DNA from: Oreohelix idahoensis
Taxonomy: Eukaryota; Mollusca; Gastropoda; Stylommatophora; Oreohelicidae
Direction: 5' to 3'
Length of the DNA stretch: 64,000 nucleotides
NCBI GenBank assembly: GCA_024509875.1
Contig: JAMPIV010008061.1
Span: 1 to 64,000, forward strand
A model generated the notes under the pieces. It saw nothing but the letters and a program-made list of their open reading frames with translations. It had not been told where the DNA came from and did no database searches. The position numbers were made by a program, and so were the translations under genes. Every line of letters begins with the position of its first letter. Positions within the stretch are counted from its first letter, which is position 1. Shown here one piece after another: positions 21,388 to 33,182 of the stretch.

Positions 21388-24300
21388 TATGACAAGATCA
21401 CCAATGTGGAACTAATGACAAGATCACCAATGTGGAACTAATGACAAGATCACCAATGTGGAACTAATGACAAGATTACCAATGTGGAACTAATGACAAG
21501 ATTACCAATGTGGAACTAATGACAAGATTACCAATGTGGAACTAATGACAAGATTACCAATGTGGAACTAATGACAAGATCACCAATGTGGAACTAATGA
21601 CAAGATCACCAATGTGGAACTAATGACAAGATTACCAATGTGGAACTAATGACAAGATCACCAATGTGGAACTAATGACAAGATCACCAATGTGGAACTA
21701 ATGACAAGATTACCAATGTGGAACTAATGACAAGATCACCAATGTGGAACTAATGACAAGATCACCAATGTGGAACTAATGACAAGATCACCAATGTGGA
21801 ACTAATGACAAGATCACCAATGTGGAACTAATGACAAGATCACCAATGTGGAACTAATGACAAGATCACCAATGTGGAACTAATGACAAGATTACCAATG
21901 TGGAACTAATGACAAGATCATCAATGTGGAACAATGACAAGATCACCAATGTGGAACTAATGACAAGATCACCAATGTGGAACTAATGACAAGATCACCA
22001 ATGTGGAACTAATGACAAGATCACCAATGTGGAACTAATGACAAGATCACCAATGTGGAACTAATGACAAGATCACCAATGTGGAACTAATGACAAGATC
22101 ACCAATGTGGAACTAATGACAAGATCACCAATGTGGAACTAATGACAAGATCACCAATGTGGAACTAATGACAAGATCACCAATGTGGAACTAATGACAA
22201 GATCACCAATGTGGAACTAATGACAAGATCACCTGTGTGGAACTAATGACAAGATCACCAGTGTGGAACTAATGACAAGATCACCAATGTGGAGCTAATG
22301 ACAAGATCACCAATGTGGAACTAATGACAAGATCACCAATGTGGAACTAATGACAAGATCACCAATGTGGAACTAATGACAAGATCACCAATGTGGAACT
22401 AATGACAAGATCACCAATGTGGAACTAATGACAAGATCACCAATGTCTAACTAATGAAAAGATCACTAATGTGGAACTAATGACAAGATCACCAATGTGG
22501 AACTAATGACAAGATCACCAATGTGGAACTAATGACAAGATCACCAATGTGGAACTAATGACAAGATCACCAATGTGGAACTAATGACAAGATCACCAAT
22601 GTGGAACTAATGACAAGATCACCAATGTGGAACTAATGACAAGATCACCAATGTGGAACTAATGACAAGATCACTGACAAGATCACCAATGTGGAACTAA
22701 TGACAAGATCACCAATGTGGAACTAATGACAAGATCACCAATGTGGAACAATGTGGAACTAATGACAAGATCACCAATGTGGAACTAATGACAAGATCAC
22801 CAATGTGGAACTAATGACAAGATCACCAATGTGGAACTAATGACAAGATCACCAATGTGGAACTAATGACAAGATCACCAATGTGGAACTAATGACAAGA
22901 TCACCAATGTGGAACTAATGACAAGATCACCAATGTGGAACTAATGACAAGATCACTAATGTGGAACTAATGACAAGATCACCAATGTGGAACTAATGAC
23001 AAGATCACCAATGTGGAACTAATGACAAGATCACTAATGTGGAACTAATGACAAGATCACCAATGTGGAACTAATGACAAGATCACCAATGTGGAACTAA
23101 TGACAAGATTACCAATGTGGAACTAATGACAAGATCACCAATGTGGAACTAATGACAAGATCACCAATGTGGAACTAATGACAAGATCACCAATGTGGAA
23201 CTAATGACAAGATTACCAATGTGGAACTAATGACAAGATCACCAATGTGGAACTAATGACAAGATCACCAATGTGGAACTAATGACAAGATCACCAATGT
23301 GGAACTAATGACAAGATTACCAATGTGGAACTAATGACAAGATTACCAATGTGGAACTAATGACAAGATTACCAATGTGGAACTAATGACAAGATCACCA
23401 ATGTGGAACTAATGACAAGATCACCAATGTGGAACTAATGACAAGATCACCAATGTGGAACTAATGACAAGATTACCAATGTGGAACTAATGACAAGATT
23501 ACCAATGTGGAACTAATGACAAGATCACCAATGTGGAACTAATGACAAGATTACCAATGTGGAACTAATGACAAGATCACCAATGTGGAACTAATGACAA
23601 GATCACCAATGTGGAACTAATGACAAGATCACCAATGTGGAACTAATGACAAGATCACCAATGTGGAACTAATGACAAGATTACCAATGTGGACAATGTG
23701 GAACTAATGACAAGATCACCAATGTGGAACTAATGACAAGATCACCAATGTGGAACTAATGACAAGATCACCAATGTGGAACTAATGACAAGATCACCAA
23801 TGTGGAACTAATGACAAGATCACCAATGTGGAACTAATGACAAGATTACCAATGTGGAACTAATGACAAGATTACCAATGTGGAACTAATGACAAGATCA
23901 CCAATGTGGAACTAATGACAAGATCACCAATGTGGAACTAATGACAAGATCACCAATGTGGAACTAATGACAAGATTACCAATGATCACCAATGTGGAAC
24001 TAATGACAAGATTACCAATGTGGAACTAATGACAAGATCACCAATGTGGAACTAATGACAAGATCACCAATGTGGAACTAATGACAAGATCACCAATGTG
24101 GAACTAATGACAAGATCACCAATGTGGAACTAATGACAAGATCACCAATGTGGAACTAATGACAAGATCACCAATGTGGAACTAATGACAAGATCACCAA
24201 TGTGGAACTAATGACAAGATCACCAATGTGGAACTAATGACAAGATCACCAATGTGGAACTAATGACAAGATCACCAATGTGGAACTAATGACAAGATCA

Positions 24301-24821
24301 CCAATGTGAAACTAATGACAAGATCACTAATGTGGAACTAATGACAAGATCACCAATGTGAAACTAATGACAAGATCACCAATGTGGAACTAATGACAAG
24401 ATCACCAATGTGGAACTAATGACAAGATCACCAATGTGGAACTAATGACAAGATCACCAATGTGGAACTAATGACAAGATCACCAATGTGGAACTAATGA
24501 CAAGATTACCAATGTGGAACTAATGACAAGATCACCAATGTGGAACTAATGACAAGATCACCAATGTGGAACTAATGACAAGATTACCAATGTGGAACTA
24601 ATGACAAGATTACCAATGTGGAACTAATGACAAGATTACCAATGTGGAACTAATGACAAGATTACCAATGTGGAACTAATGACAAGATTACCAATGTGGA
24701 ACTAATGACAAGATCACCAATGTGGAACTAATGACAAGATCACCAATGTGGAACTAATGACACGATCACCAATGTGGAACTATTGACAAGATCATCAATG
24801 TGGAACTAATGACAAGATCAC
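21388..24821. repeat. 26-bp minisatellite, ~130 units
   Basis: The unit is ATGACAAGATCACCAATGTG followed by GAACTA (26 bp). Most variation is C/T in GATCACC/GATTACC, with the T-type units clustered in runs. A few units are truncated (for example near 22672, 22746, 23693 and 23985). It is derived from LINE-B coding sequence. Confidence 0.97.
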
Positions 24822-25974
24822 TGTTGCTGTCATTTTCGACGGAGTCATCTGTCAAGTTATTTGCCTATGTTTTATCATAAGTATAATTGTGTCTTTACCT
24901 GCGATGTCAGGTTGATTAGGGGTTGTCTTCCCTTGTTTATTCATTCATTGTGTTTTGACCTTTAGGGTCAAAAGGTTGACAGTTCGGGCGTAGGCCTATG
25001 GGAAGGTTTTTTAAGCGGGAGAGAGATATACTTCCGGCAAGCCGGGAAGGTCCTGTTTTTCTGAAGGGACCAAGAGTCCATTGTTTTTCGGGGAGAATCT
25101 TCGAAGTAACTGCTATGGCAGTTTTCCCCAGTGAATCTCTGTGCGTCGGGATGACGACAGGATTCCTTGTTATGTTCTGAGGATTCATTTTCCAGGTAAT
25201 ACCGACCTTTATGCATTATTACGCTTTTTCGGTGGCAGAACATGTAAAAGGATTACCTAGTGTGAACTGCAGCTCACCGATCCTATATATTACAGAACTT
25301 ATATATTTGTGCTCGAGGTAGCCATCCAAGACTGTTAGTCTTTATATTGTCCAGAAATTCAGTGACGAAGATATATTGTGGGAACCGCAGATTGGCGGGA
25401 TTTATGTCTACAATAAGCATTACTGCAGGGTTGATGATAACCTATTTAACAGAAGTACACAGCCGACGTCAGCACGAGGCCTGTGCTTTCGGCTATTATA
25501 TTACAGCCTGATAATGTGCAATTGGCGGGGAATGCCAAGTTGCACCTATGTGTCAAAGTGACTAAGGCATCTGACGCGTTTAGTCAGAGATGCCAAGGGC
25601 GACGCTACGAACTGTCATTATTGAAGAACTTTGCTATTGACCATGCACGTCTATTCCGATGTTTACCTTTTTGAATGCCAAATGTATACCTATCGATTTC
25701 CGGTCAGCATGACCTTGTTACACTGACTGTTCCTGTTGATACTATGTGTGTTCTCGTTAATAAATGTCTTGAAACATGCCTGCAGTGTCCAAGCATCCTT
25801 GACTACTGCATGTGAGAGTACGGGTTGCAGGGTCTACATCTATACGAGCCTAAACACATTCGCGCCTTCATCCGCACCCACACTCAATTCATCATTCGCT
25901 CGCACTACACATCTAACAACAAGTATACTGTCTTGGGCCAGTGATCACCTCAACAAGAGAAAAAGACAGTTACA
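24822..25974. mobile_element. Solo LTR (1153 bp) with 5-bp TSD
   Basis: Starts TGTTGCTGTC and ends GACAGTTACA, giving TG...CA ends with imperfect inverted termini. ATCAC flanks it at 24817-24821 and 25975-25979. There is no coding capacity; an AATAAA lies near 25758. It interrupts the 26-bp array, which resumes immediately. It is unrelated to the LTRs at 31850 and 40389. An LTR-LTR recombination product is the standard explanation. Confidence 0.85.
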
Positions 25975-26214
25975 ATCACCAATGTGGAACTAATGACAAG
26001 ATTACCAATGTGGAACTAATGACAAGATTACCAATGTGGAACTAATGACAAGATTACCGATGTGGAACTAATGACAAGATCACCAATGTGGAACTAATGA
26101 CAAGATCACCAATGTGGAACTAATGACAAGATCACCAATGTGGAACTAATGACAAGATCACCAATGTGGAACTAATGACAAGATCACCAATGTGGAACTA
26201 ATGACAAGAACTGT
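25975..26214. repeat. 26-bp minisatellite, right part (~9 units)
   Basis: Continuation of the 21388-24821 array after the solo LTR, ending where unique LINE-B sequence resumes. Confidence 0.95.
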
Positions 26215-26650
26215 TCAAGCGACAGTGGAAGAAGAGATGCGAAGAAGACGCTGGTGATAGATAAGACACACGCTGAGAAAACACCTCTGTATAGCATTAC
26301 CCGACAATCCTTGTATTGAAATGCCCAGGGTAAGAGAGGTAGAGGAAAACCAAAGAACACATGGAGAAGAGAACTGGAGACAGACATGAAGAAAACACAG
26401 AAAGCCCTTGACCTGATGGCACGCGACAGGAAGACTTGGCAGACGTTTGTTGAAGGCCTATGCTCCTTGAGGAGTTGAAAGGTTAAAGAAGAGCAGAAGA
26501 ATTGTCGATATACACATTAGCACACGGAGAAGAGAACTTGGTGACATACATGAATGAGAGAAAGAAGACATAGAAATACTTTGAACGGATGACACAGTCA
26601 GGAGGGATTGGCATGTTTTGTATTGAGCACCTGTGCTACACTGGGAGCTA

Positions 26651-26991
26651 CAGGGTGTTCCACCAAAAAGCGGCCCCATTCATAAAGTGAAAGTAGCCAG
26701 ATTTTTCAGCATTTTTTAATGTTTACAAATATGTCGGTTATAAAAGGTTCTAAGTAGTACTAGATTGACCTAAATTATTTTCCGTGGTTGGACCGTGAGT
26801 ATTTGAAAACCATCGTGTGTGTTTAAATAAACTGTCTATCACAATGCCGTTTTCACTGCAAGAAAGGATAGCTATTGTTGAGAATTATATCCGTACGGGA
26901 TCGCTAGGACTACTTGGCCATTCACACTACTTCCGACACAATACATCAGCATTCCATGACGTCACGGGCCACTTTTTCGTGGAACACCCTG
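26651..26991 (+). mobile_element. Mariner-type MITE with TA target sites
   Basis: 341-bp element with ~28-bp terminal inverted repeats (CAGGGTGTTCCACCAAAAAG at left; the complement of CTTTTTCGTGGAACACCCTG at right). It is flanked by TA at 26649-26650 and 26992-26993. Inside, a short frame starts MPFSLQERIAIVENYIRTGS, which resembles the N-terminal helix-turn-helix of mariner-like transposases; the catalytic domain is missing. It is an internally deleted, non-autonomous copy. Its right end is 47 bases from the TM5 exon donor. Confidence 0.85.
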
Positions 26992-27038
26992 TAGAAGGTA
27001 TTGCTGATAATGATGCGGGTGCATTGCCAGCTACTTAC

Positions 27039-27160
27039 CTTTGTATACAGCAGCAAGATCACAACCAAGGGTAAGATGAAGAACAGCAGAGTCGTAACCA
27101 CGGTGTAGGCCTTGTGCCACGGCCTCTCTATTGGGGTCTCACAGCGAGAAACCGGAGTTC
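27039..27160 (-). CDS. GPCR exon: extracellular loop 2 and TM5
   Basis: This 122-base exon encodes TPVSRCETPIERPWHKAY and then TM5 as TTLLFFILPLVVILLLYTK. The Cys in SRCETP is the expected loop 2 partner of the TM3 disulfide. The acceptor is CTAACCACAG|GA (27162-27161) and the donor ACAAAG|GTAAGT (27039/27038). It completes a Gly codon left by the 48-kb exon and ends at phase 0, matching the 14.7-kb exon. The acceptor itself is the first member of the 40-bp tandem array that extends upstream, which is unusual. Host gene assignment is firm; the receptor subtype is not. Confidence 0.92.
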
Positions 27161-28988
27161 CTGTGGTTAGACACATCATGGGTTAATAGAATGGATAGCT
27201 GTGATGTTACGCACACGATGGATTAATATAACGTGCAATCCTGTAGTTAGTCTCACAATGGGTTAATTAAAAGTGCAGTCCTGTCGTTAGTCTCATAATG
27301 GGTTAATATTACATGCAGTCTTGTCGTTAGTCCCACAGTGGGTTAATATAACGTGCAGTCCTGTCGTTAGTCTCACTATGGGTTAATATAACGTGCAGTC
27401 CTGTCGTTAGTCTCTTAATGGGTTAATGTAACGTGCAGTCATGTCGTTAGTCATACATGGGTTAATATAACGTGCAGCCTTGTCGTTAGTCACACAATGA
27501 GTCAATATAACATGCAGTCCTGTAGTCAGTAACAAAGTTGGTTAATATAACACGCAGTCCTGTCGTTAGTCACAAAGTGGGTTAATAACGTGCAATTCTG
27601 TCGTTAGTCACAAAGTGGGTTAATACACGTGCAATTCTGTCGTTAGGCACAAAGTGGGTTAATATAACGTGCAGTCCTGTAGTTAGTCACACAATGTTTT
27701 AATGTAACGTACAGTCCTGTCGTTAGTTACAAAGTGGGCTAATATAACGTGCAGTCCTGTCGTTAGTCACACAATGGGTTAATATAACGTGCAGTCCTGT
27801 AGTTAGTCACATAATGGATTAATATAACGTGCAATCCTGTCATTAGTCACACAATGGGTTAATATAACGTGCAATCCTGTCATTAGTCACACAATGGGTT
27901 AATATAACGTGCAATCCTGTCATTAGTCACACAATGGGTTAATATAACGTGCAATCATGTCATTAGTCACACAATGGGTTAATATAACGTGCAATCCTGT
28001 CATTAGTCACACAATGGGTTAATATAACGTGCAATCCTTTCATTAGTCACACAATGGGTTAATATAACGTGCAAGCCTGTCATTAGTCACAGAATGGGTT
28101 AATATAGCGTGCAATTCTGTCATTAGTCACACAATGGGTTAATATAACGTGCAATCCTGTCATTAGTCACACAATGGGTTAATATAACGTGCAATCCTGT
28201 CATTAGTCCCACAATGGGTTAATATAACGTGCAATCCTGTCATTAATCACACAATAGGTTAATATAACGTGCAATCCTGTCATTAGTCACACAATGGGTT
28301 AATATAACGTGCAATGCTGTCATTAGTCACACAATAGGTTAATATAACGTGCAATCCTGTCATTAGTCACACAATGGATTAATATCACGTGCAGTCCTGT
28401 AGTTAGTCACATAATGGAATAATATCACGTGCAGTCGTGTAGTTAGTCACACAATGGGTTAATATAACGTGCAATCCTGTCATTAGTCACACAATAGGTT
28501 AATATAACGTGCAATCCTGTCATTAGTCACACAATGGGTTAATATAACGTGCAATCCTGTCATTAGTCACACAATGGGTTAATATAACGTGCAATCCTGT
28601 CATTAGTCACACAATGGGTTAATATAACGTGCAATGCTGTCATTAGTCACACAATAGGTTAATATAACGTGCAATCCTGTCATTAGTCACACAATGGATT
28701 AATATCACGTGCAGTCCTGTAGTTAGTCACATAATGGATTAATATCACGTGCAGTCGTGTAGTTAGTCACACAATGGGTTAATATAACGTGCAATCCTGT
28801 CATTAGTCACACAATAGGTTAATATAACGTGCAATCCTGTCATTAGTCACACAATGGGTTAATATAACGTGCAATCCTGTCATTAGTCACACAATGGGTT
28901 AATATAACGTGCAATCCTGTCATTAGTCACACAATGGGTTAATATAACGTGCAATCATGTCATTAGTCACACAATGGGTTAATATAAC
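27161..28988. repeat. 40-bp tandem array A, ~45 units, acceptor-like
   Basis: Strict 40-bp period. Each plus-strand unit reads CTGTCATTAGTCACACAATG then GGTTAATATAACGTGCAATC. On the gene (minus) strand each unit contains TTAACCC...CTAATGACAG|GA, the same layout as the receptor's real 3' splice site, which is the first unit. The units nearest the exon (27161-27790) are the most varied. Units from about 27800 are more uniform. A ~320-bp block (8 units) is repeated (28361-28480 versus 28681-28800). Confidence 0.95.
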
Positions 28989-29249
28989 CCGCAGTATTGC
29001 CGCGTGTAATTCCCGGGGGTCTTTAAAAAGACAAAAAAAAAAGAATAGGACTACCATACCCTCAGGCATGTCATACAAAGCGACTAATACATGATTGTGC
29101 AAGTGGCTGGCAACATCACTATGTAAAACCTATTGCTGCATAAGCCACCGCTGCAGCAGCATGTGAATACTTGATGCAGACTCTTTCTGCAACGAGGACC
29201 AGCTACAGTGGTTTCTTCATGCTCTGTAAGGAGCTCACAGGAACATGAT
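28989..29249. other. Unique spacer between the two 40-bp arrays
   Basis: About 260 bp with no repeat structure or coding signal. It contains an A-run near 29032. Confidence 0.5.
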
Positions 29250-29720
29250 GATTGTCGTTTGTTACTCAGTAGTTACTATAACGGAGCAATCACGTCGTTT
29301 GTCACTCAGTAGTTACTATAACGGAGCAATCATGTCGTTTGTCACTCAGTAGTTACTATAACGGAGCAATCATGTCGTTTGTCACACAGTAGTTACTATA
29401 ACGGAGCAATCATGTCGTTTGTCACACAGTAGTTACTATAACGGAGCAATCACGTCGTTTGTCACTCAGTAGTTACTATAACGGAGCAATCACGTCGTTT
29501 GTCACTCAGTAGTTACTATAACGGAGCAATCACGTCGTTTATCACTCAGTAGTTACTATAACGGAGCAATCACGTCGTTTGTCACTCAGTAGTTACTATA
29601 ACGGAGCAATCACGTCGTTTGTCACACAGTAGTTACTATAACGGAGCAATCATGTCGTTTGTCACACAGTAGTTACTATAACGGAGCAATCACGTCGTTT
29701 GTCACACAGTGGGTTATAAA
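29250..29720. repeat. 40-bp tandem array B, ~12 units
   Basis: The unit contains TTACTATAACGGAGCAATCA and GTCGTTTGTCACACAGTAG. It aligns along its length with the array A unit (TTAATATAACG-TGCAATC...GTCATTAGTCACACAATGGG), so the two arrays share an ancestor. Confidence 0.93.
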
Positions 29721-29822
29721 AAGGCAGTCACTCAACTACTACATTAAGTACTTAGCCCCAATGATCACTATATGCACGATATTTTATCATAACAAGTTTT
29801 GAAATAATATTTTATCATAATA

Positions 29823-30361
29823 ACTTATGAAACAATACTATATGAAACAATACTATATGAAACAATACTATATGAAACAATACTATATGAAACAATACTA
29901 TATGAAACAATACTATATGAAACAATACTATATGAAACAATACTATATGAAACAATACTATATGAAACAATACTATATGAAACAATACTATATGAAACAA
30001 TACTATATGAAACAATACTATATGAAACAATACTACATGAAACAATACTACATGAAACAATACTACATGAAACAATACTACATGAAACAATACTACATGA
30101 AACAATACTACATGAAACAATACTACATGAAACACTACTACATGAAACACTACTACATGAAACAATACTACATGAAACAATACTACATGAAACAATACTA
30201 CATGAAACAATACTACATGAAACAATACTACATGAAACAATACTACATGAAACAATACTACATGAAACAATACTATATGAAACAATACTATATGAAACAA
30301 TAGTATATGAAACAATACTTTATGAAACAATACTATATGAAACAATACTATATGAAACAAG
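29823..30361. repeat. 15-bp tandem array, ~36 units
   Basis: The unit is TATATGAAACAATAC. A central block (about 30030-30265) has TACATG instead of TATATG. Because 15 is divisible by three, several frames stay open on both strands (MKQYY plus; VLFHI/VLFHV minus); these are not genes. Confidence 0.97.
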
Positions 30362-30435
30362 CCAGAATTTAAAAAAAAAATTGTGTATGCACAATAATTT
30401 ACTATTCTGTGCAATCAAAAGGCCATGTGAAGGAA

Positions 30436-30523
30436 ACAATCAATCAGTTAGTCAATCAATCAATCAGTTAGTCAATCAATCAATCAGTTAGTCAATCAAT
30501 CAATCAGTCAATCAATCAATCAA
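30436..30523. repeat. CAAT microsatellite
   Basis: (CAAT)n with regular CAGTTAGT interruptions. Confidence 0.9.
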
Positions 30524-30714
30524 CAGTAAAAGTAGCAGCAGAAATGTATCTTGCGTAGCAGATGAAAAAAAAAGAAATAAGGAAATTGTAATTAATACCA
30601 AACATAACCTACATAGAGTGACAGAAAAACAAAATATATTGGACATCACTTGAGAACTGCAACTTAGTCATCGCAAGCTATTAACAGCAGAATTTATTCA
30701 GAGCAAGCAAGAGA

Positions 30715-31660
30715 CCCCATGATTGGAACAAGAACAAGCAATTCTATACAGGTTGTGAATGGAACAAGAACAAGCAAAGACATATATGCCTAGTGATTGG
30801 AACAAGAACAAGCAAAGACATATATACTTAGTGATAGGAACAAGAACAATCAAAGATATATAGGCCTAGTGAATGGAACAAGAACAAGCAAAGATATCTA
30901 TGCCTGGGGATTAGAACAAGAACAAGCAAAGACATATATGCCTAGTGAATGGAACAAGAACAAGCAAAGACATATATGGCTAGGGATAGGAACAAGAACA
31001 ATCAAATATATATAGGCCTAGTGAATGGAACAAGAACAAGCAAAGACATATATGCCAAGGGTTAGGAACAAGAACAATCAAAGATATAAAGGCTTAGTGA
31101 ATGGAACAAGAACAAGGCAGTATATATACAATATATACACATTGCGATTGAAACAAGAACAAGCTATGCTGTACATTTAGTAATTGGAATATAAGCAAGC
31201 AATGCTATACGCTGAGCGAGAAGACCAAGCAAAGCGATATACCTGGTGATTGGAACAAGAACAAGTAATGCTATATATGCCTAGTGACTAGAACAAGAAT
31301 AAGCAGCGATTTTTGCGTAGTGAGAAGAACACGCAATAATATACATGTAGTGATTTGGAAAAAAAAACAAGCAATGATATAATCTTAGTGAGAAGAACAA
31401 GCAAGAACTTCGTCTAGTATTGGAACAAGATCAAGCAAAGATATATATGCCTAGTGATTGGAATAAGAACAAGCATTGCTATATACCTAGCGAGAAGAAC
31501 AAACACAGTTATACACCCAGTGCTTGGAGCAAGAACAAACGACCCTATAAGACTTAATGATTGGAACAAGAACAATCATTGATACACACCTAACGAGAAG
31601 AACAAACAAGGCTATATACACCTATTGATTGAAACAAGTACAAGCAACTTTAATCGTCTA
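30715..31660. repeat. Degenerate ~38-bp minisatellite
   Basis: Repeats built on GGAACAAGAACAAGCAAAGA followed by TATATGCCTAGTGA. They are recognisable but diverged, more so toward the right. Confidence 0.85.
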
Positions 31661-31709
31661 GTTCGAACACGAATATTTGAGCTTCGGAAATAAAACAACA
31701 ACACTACTC

Positions 31710-31849
31710 CTCATGTGCTTCCAGAATCCAATACCATAATTCCCGCCGTAAGTACGTCGGTCGGTCACATCATGCACACCGCCATTTGCGCAATTTTCTA
31801 TTTTCGAGAGAGTACATTAATTTTCAACCACAGCTAAGAGGTGCAACTG
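31710..31849. repeat. 140-bp direct repeat, left copy, flanking Gypsy element
   Basis: Identical by eye to 41723-41862. It starts CTCATGTGCTTCCAGAATCC and ends GTGCAACTG, directly abutting the left LTR. It includes the left arm of the palindrome that is complete at the right side. Confidence 0.9.
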
Positions 31850-33182
31850 TGATAAGGGTGGAATTAGGATGCCGTCAAATTACCACCTCTATCGACACCA
31901 GGTATTACAATGCAAGATGTGGGTGTCTTATCTGGTTTAGATTGTTGCTGTGTGTGTTGCAGTAGAACAGTTCACAGGGTACACCACAGGCAACATGACG
32001 TGTAGAGTCATAAAAATGGTAACTTCGCTTTAGGTTTATACCATTTATTGCACGCCACAAAACAGTCATGATACTTATGTTATCATCAGCATAGTATAAC
32101 GAATGCAGCATTCAAACTCATGTTAACTGACAGTCATGTAGGAGTCAATACTCAATAGTTGTATGGAAAACAAATATCATAGCGAAGCTTGATAAATAAT
32201 ACATATAACTTCTGCAACCGTGGTCCGCTGCAGATCCTTAATGTTCATAGACAATAATAATTATTCCTTCCTGATGCTAGCAGATCAGATGTATACAATA
32301 CGTCCGTTTACTGTCTGCACGTGAGTAGCATACATGGATTACAGGTCAGCTCGACCTTTATAACCTTCCTAAGTCTAACCATCTGACTTGGACGTGATCT
32401 CTGATATAACGAATCCTGGAACACAGACAATAGTCTTGTTGGTCTAGAGCGACCCATAGATATATAACTAGTTCAGGTATAAAGATACCGATGACTTAAT
32501 CCTAGTCAAAGTACCTCTCCATTTTGAATCACACAGGCGAGCAAAAAGGCGACAAAATGACGAACCTCTAGATGATAGCCTAAAGTTCGATACAAGAGGA
32601 ATTACCTTATTTCGGAAAATCAACCATGAACATATGCCTCCAGGCAGGCTTGAATAATACGGGGAAATAGTCTAGTTAGCTAACTAACTCACAAAGACAA
32701 TGTATTTCCCTCAGAGAATCACAAGACGCAGTCGCGTCCGCTCGCTAATCAGTCCATTTCTCAACTCCCCGACCTGGGCGGAACAACAAACGACAACCAA
32801 GTCGAGACATGCGCAGAGTGACAATCTCTGAGTCGCTGTTCACAATAAGACGATTCTAAGAACATTCGAGATAAAAGTCTTACACAGTCGCGCCTTTTAT
32901 GGACATGAACAGAAGCGTTAAGAAAGGTTTCAAACATCTACAACAGTTGACTGATACTACCAAATAAGGAGATATGGTCACGCTTCGTTCAAGACATTAT
33001 AGACCGAACGTGTCTCTATACAAGAGGAGGTAAACTCATAAAAAATAGCAGTATCGATATATCGGGTTCTGTCCCTTTGACCATAAAATATATATAACAT
33101 GCATTTCAGTCAAATAATGATCATACATACGAAAAACGATCATACAAAGACTTTGGAAAAAAGTAATTATTTGTGCGTAACA
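31850..33182 (-). repeat. 3' LTR of the Gypsy element
   Basis: 1333 bp, starting TGATAAGGGTGG and ending GTGCGTAACA on the plus strand. By eye it differs from the other LTR only in an A-run (four versus five A near 32060). That indicates very recent insertion. Confidence 0.95.

Larger units (their letters stand above)
21245..26480 (+). mobile_element. LINE-B copy split by 26-bp array and solo LTR
   Basis: The 5' portion (21245-21390) encodes the ...WYDKITN segment. The 3' portion resumes at 26205 (ATGACAAGAACTGTTCAAGC) and runs through the C-terminal tail, with ACACGCTGAGAAAACACC and ATGGCACGCGACAGGAAGAC, to about 26480. The two halves join at the same point of the LINE once the tandem array is removed. 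The array therefore grew inside the LINE rather than the LINE inserting near it. The protein frame is destroyed. Confidence 0.8.

Noticed and set aside
29815..30414. 199-codon minus-strand and 158-codon plus-strand frames of MKQYY / VLFHI repeats
   Set aside because: They are translations of a 15-bp tandem repeat whose period is a multiple of three; no start context, domain or splice support.
31710..33182. Treating the 140-bp flank as part of the LTR
   Set aside because: At the right end the order is LTR then 140 bp, while at the left it is 140 bp then LTR, so it cannot belong to a single terminal repeat unit.
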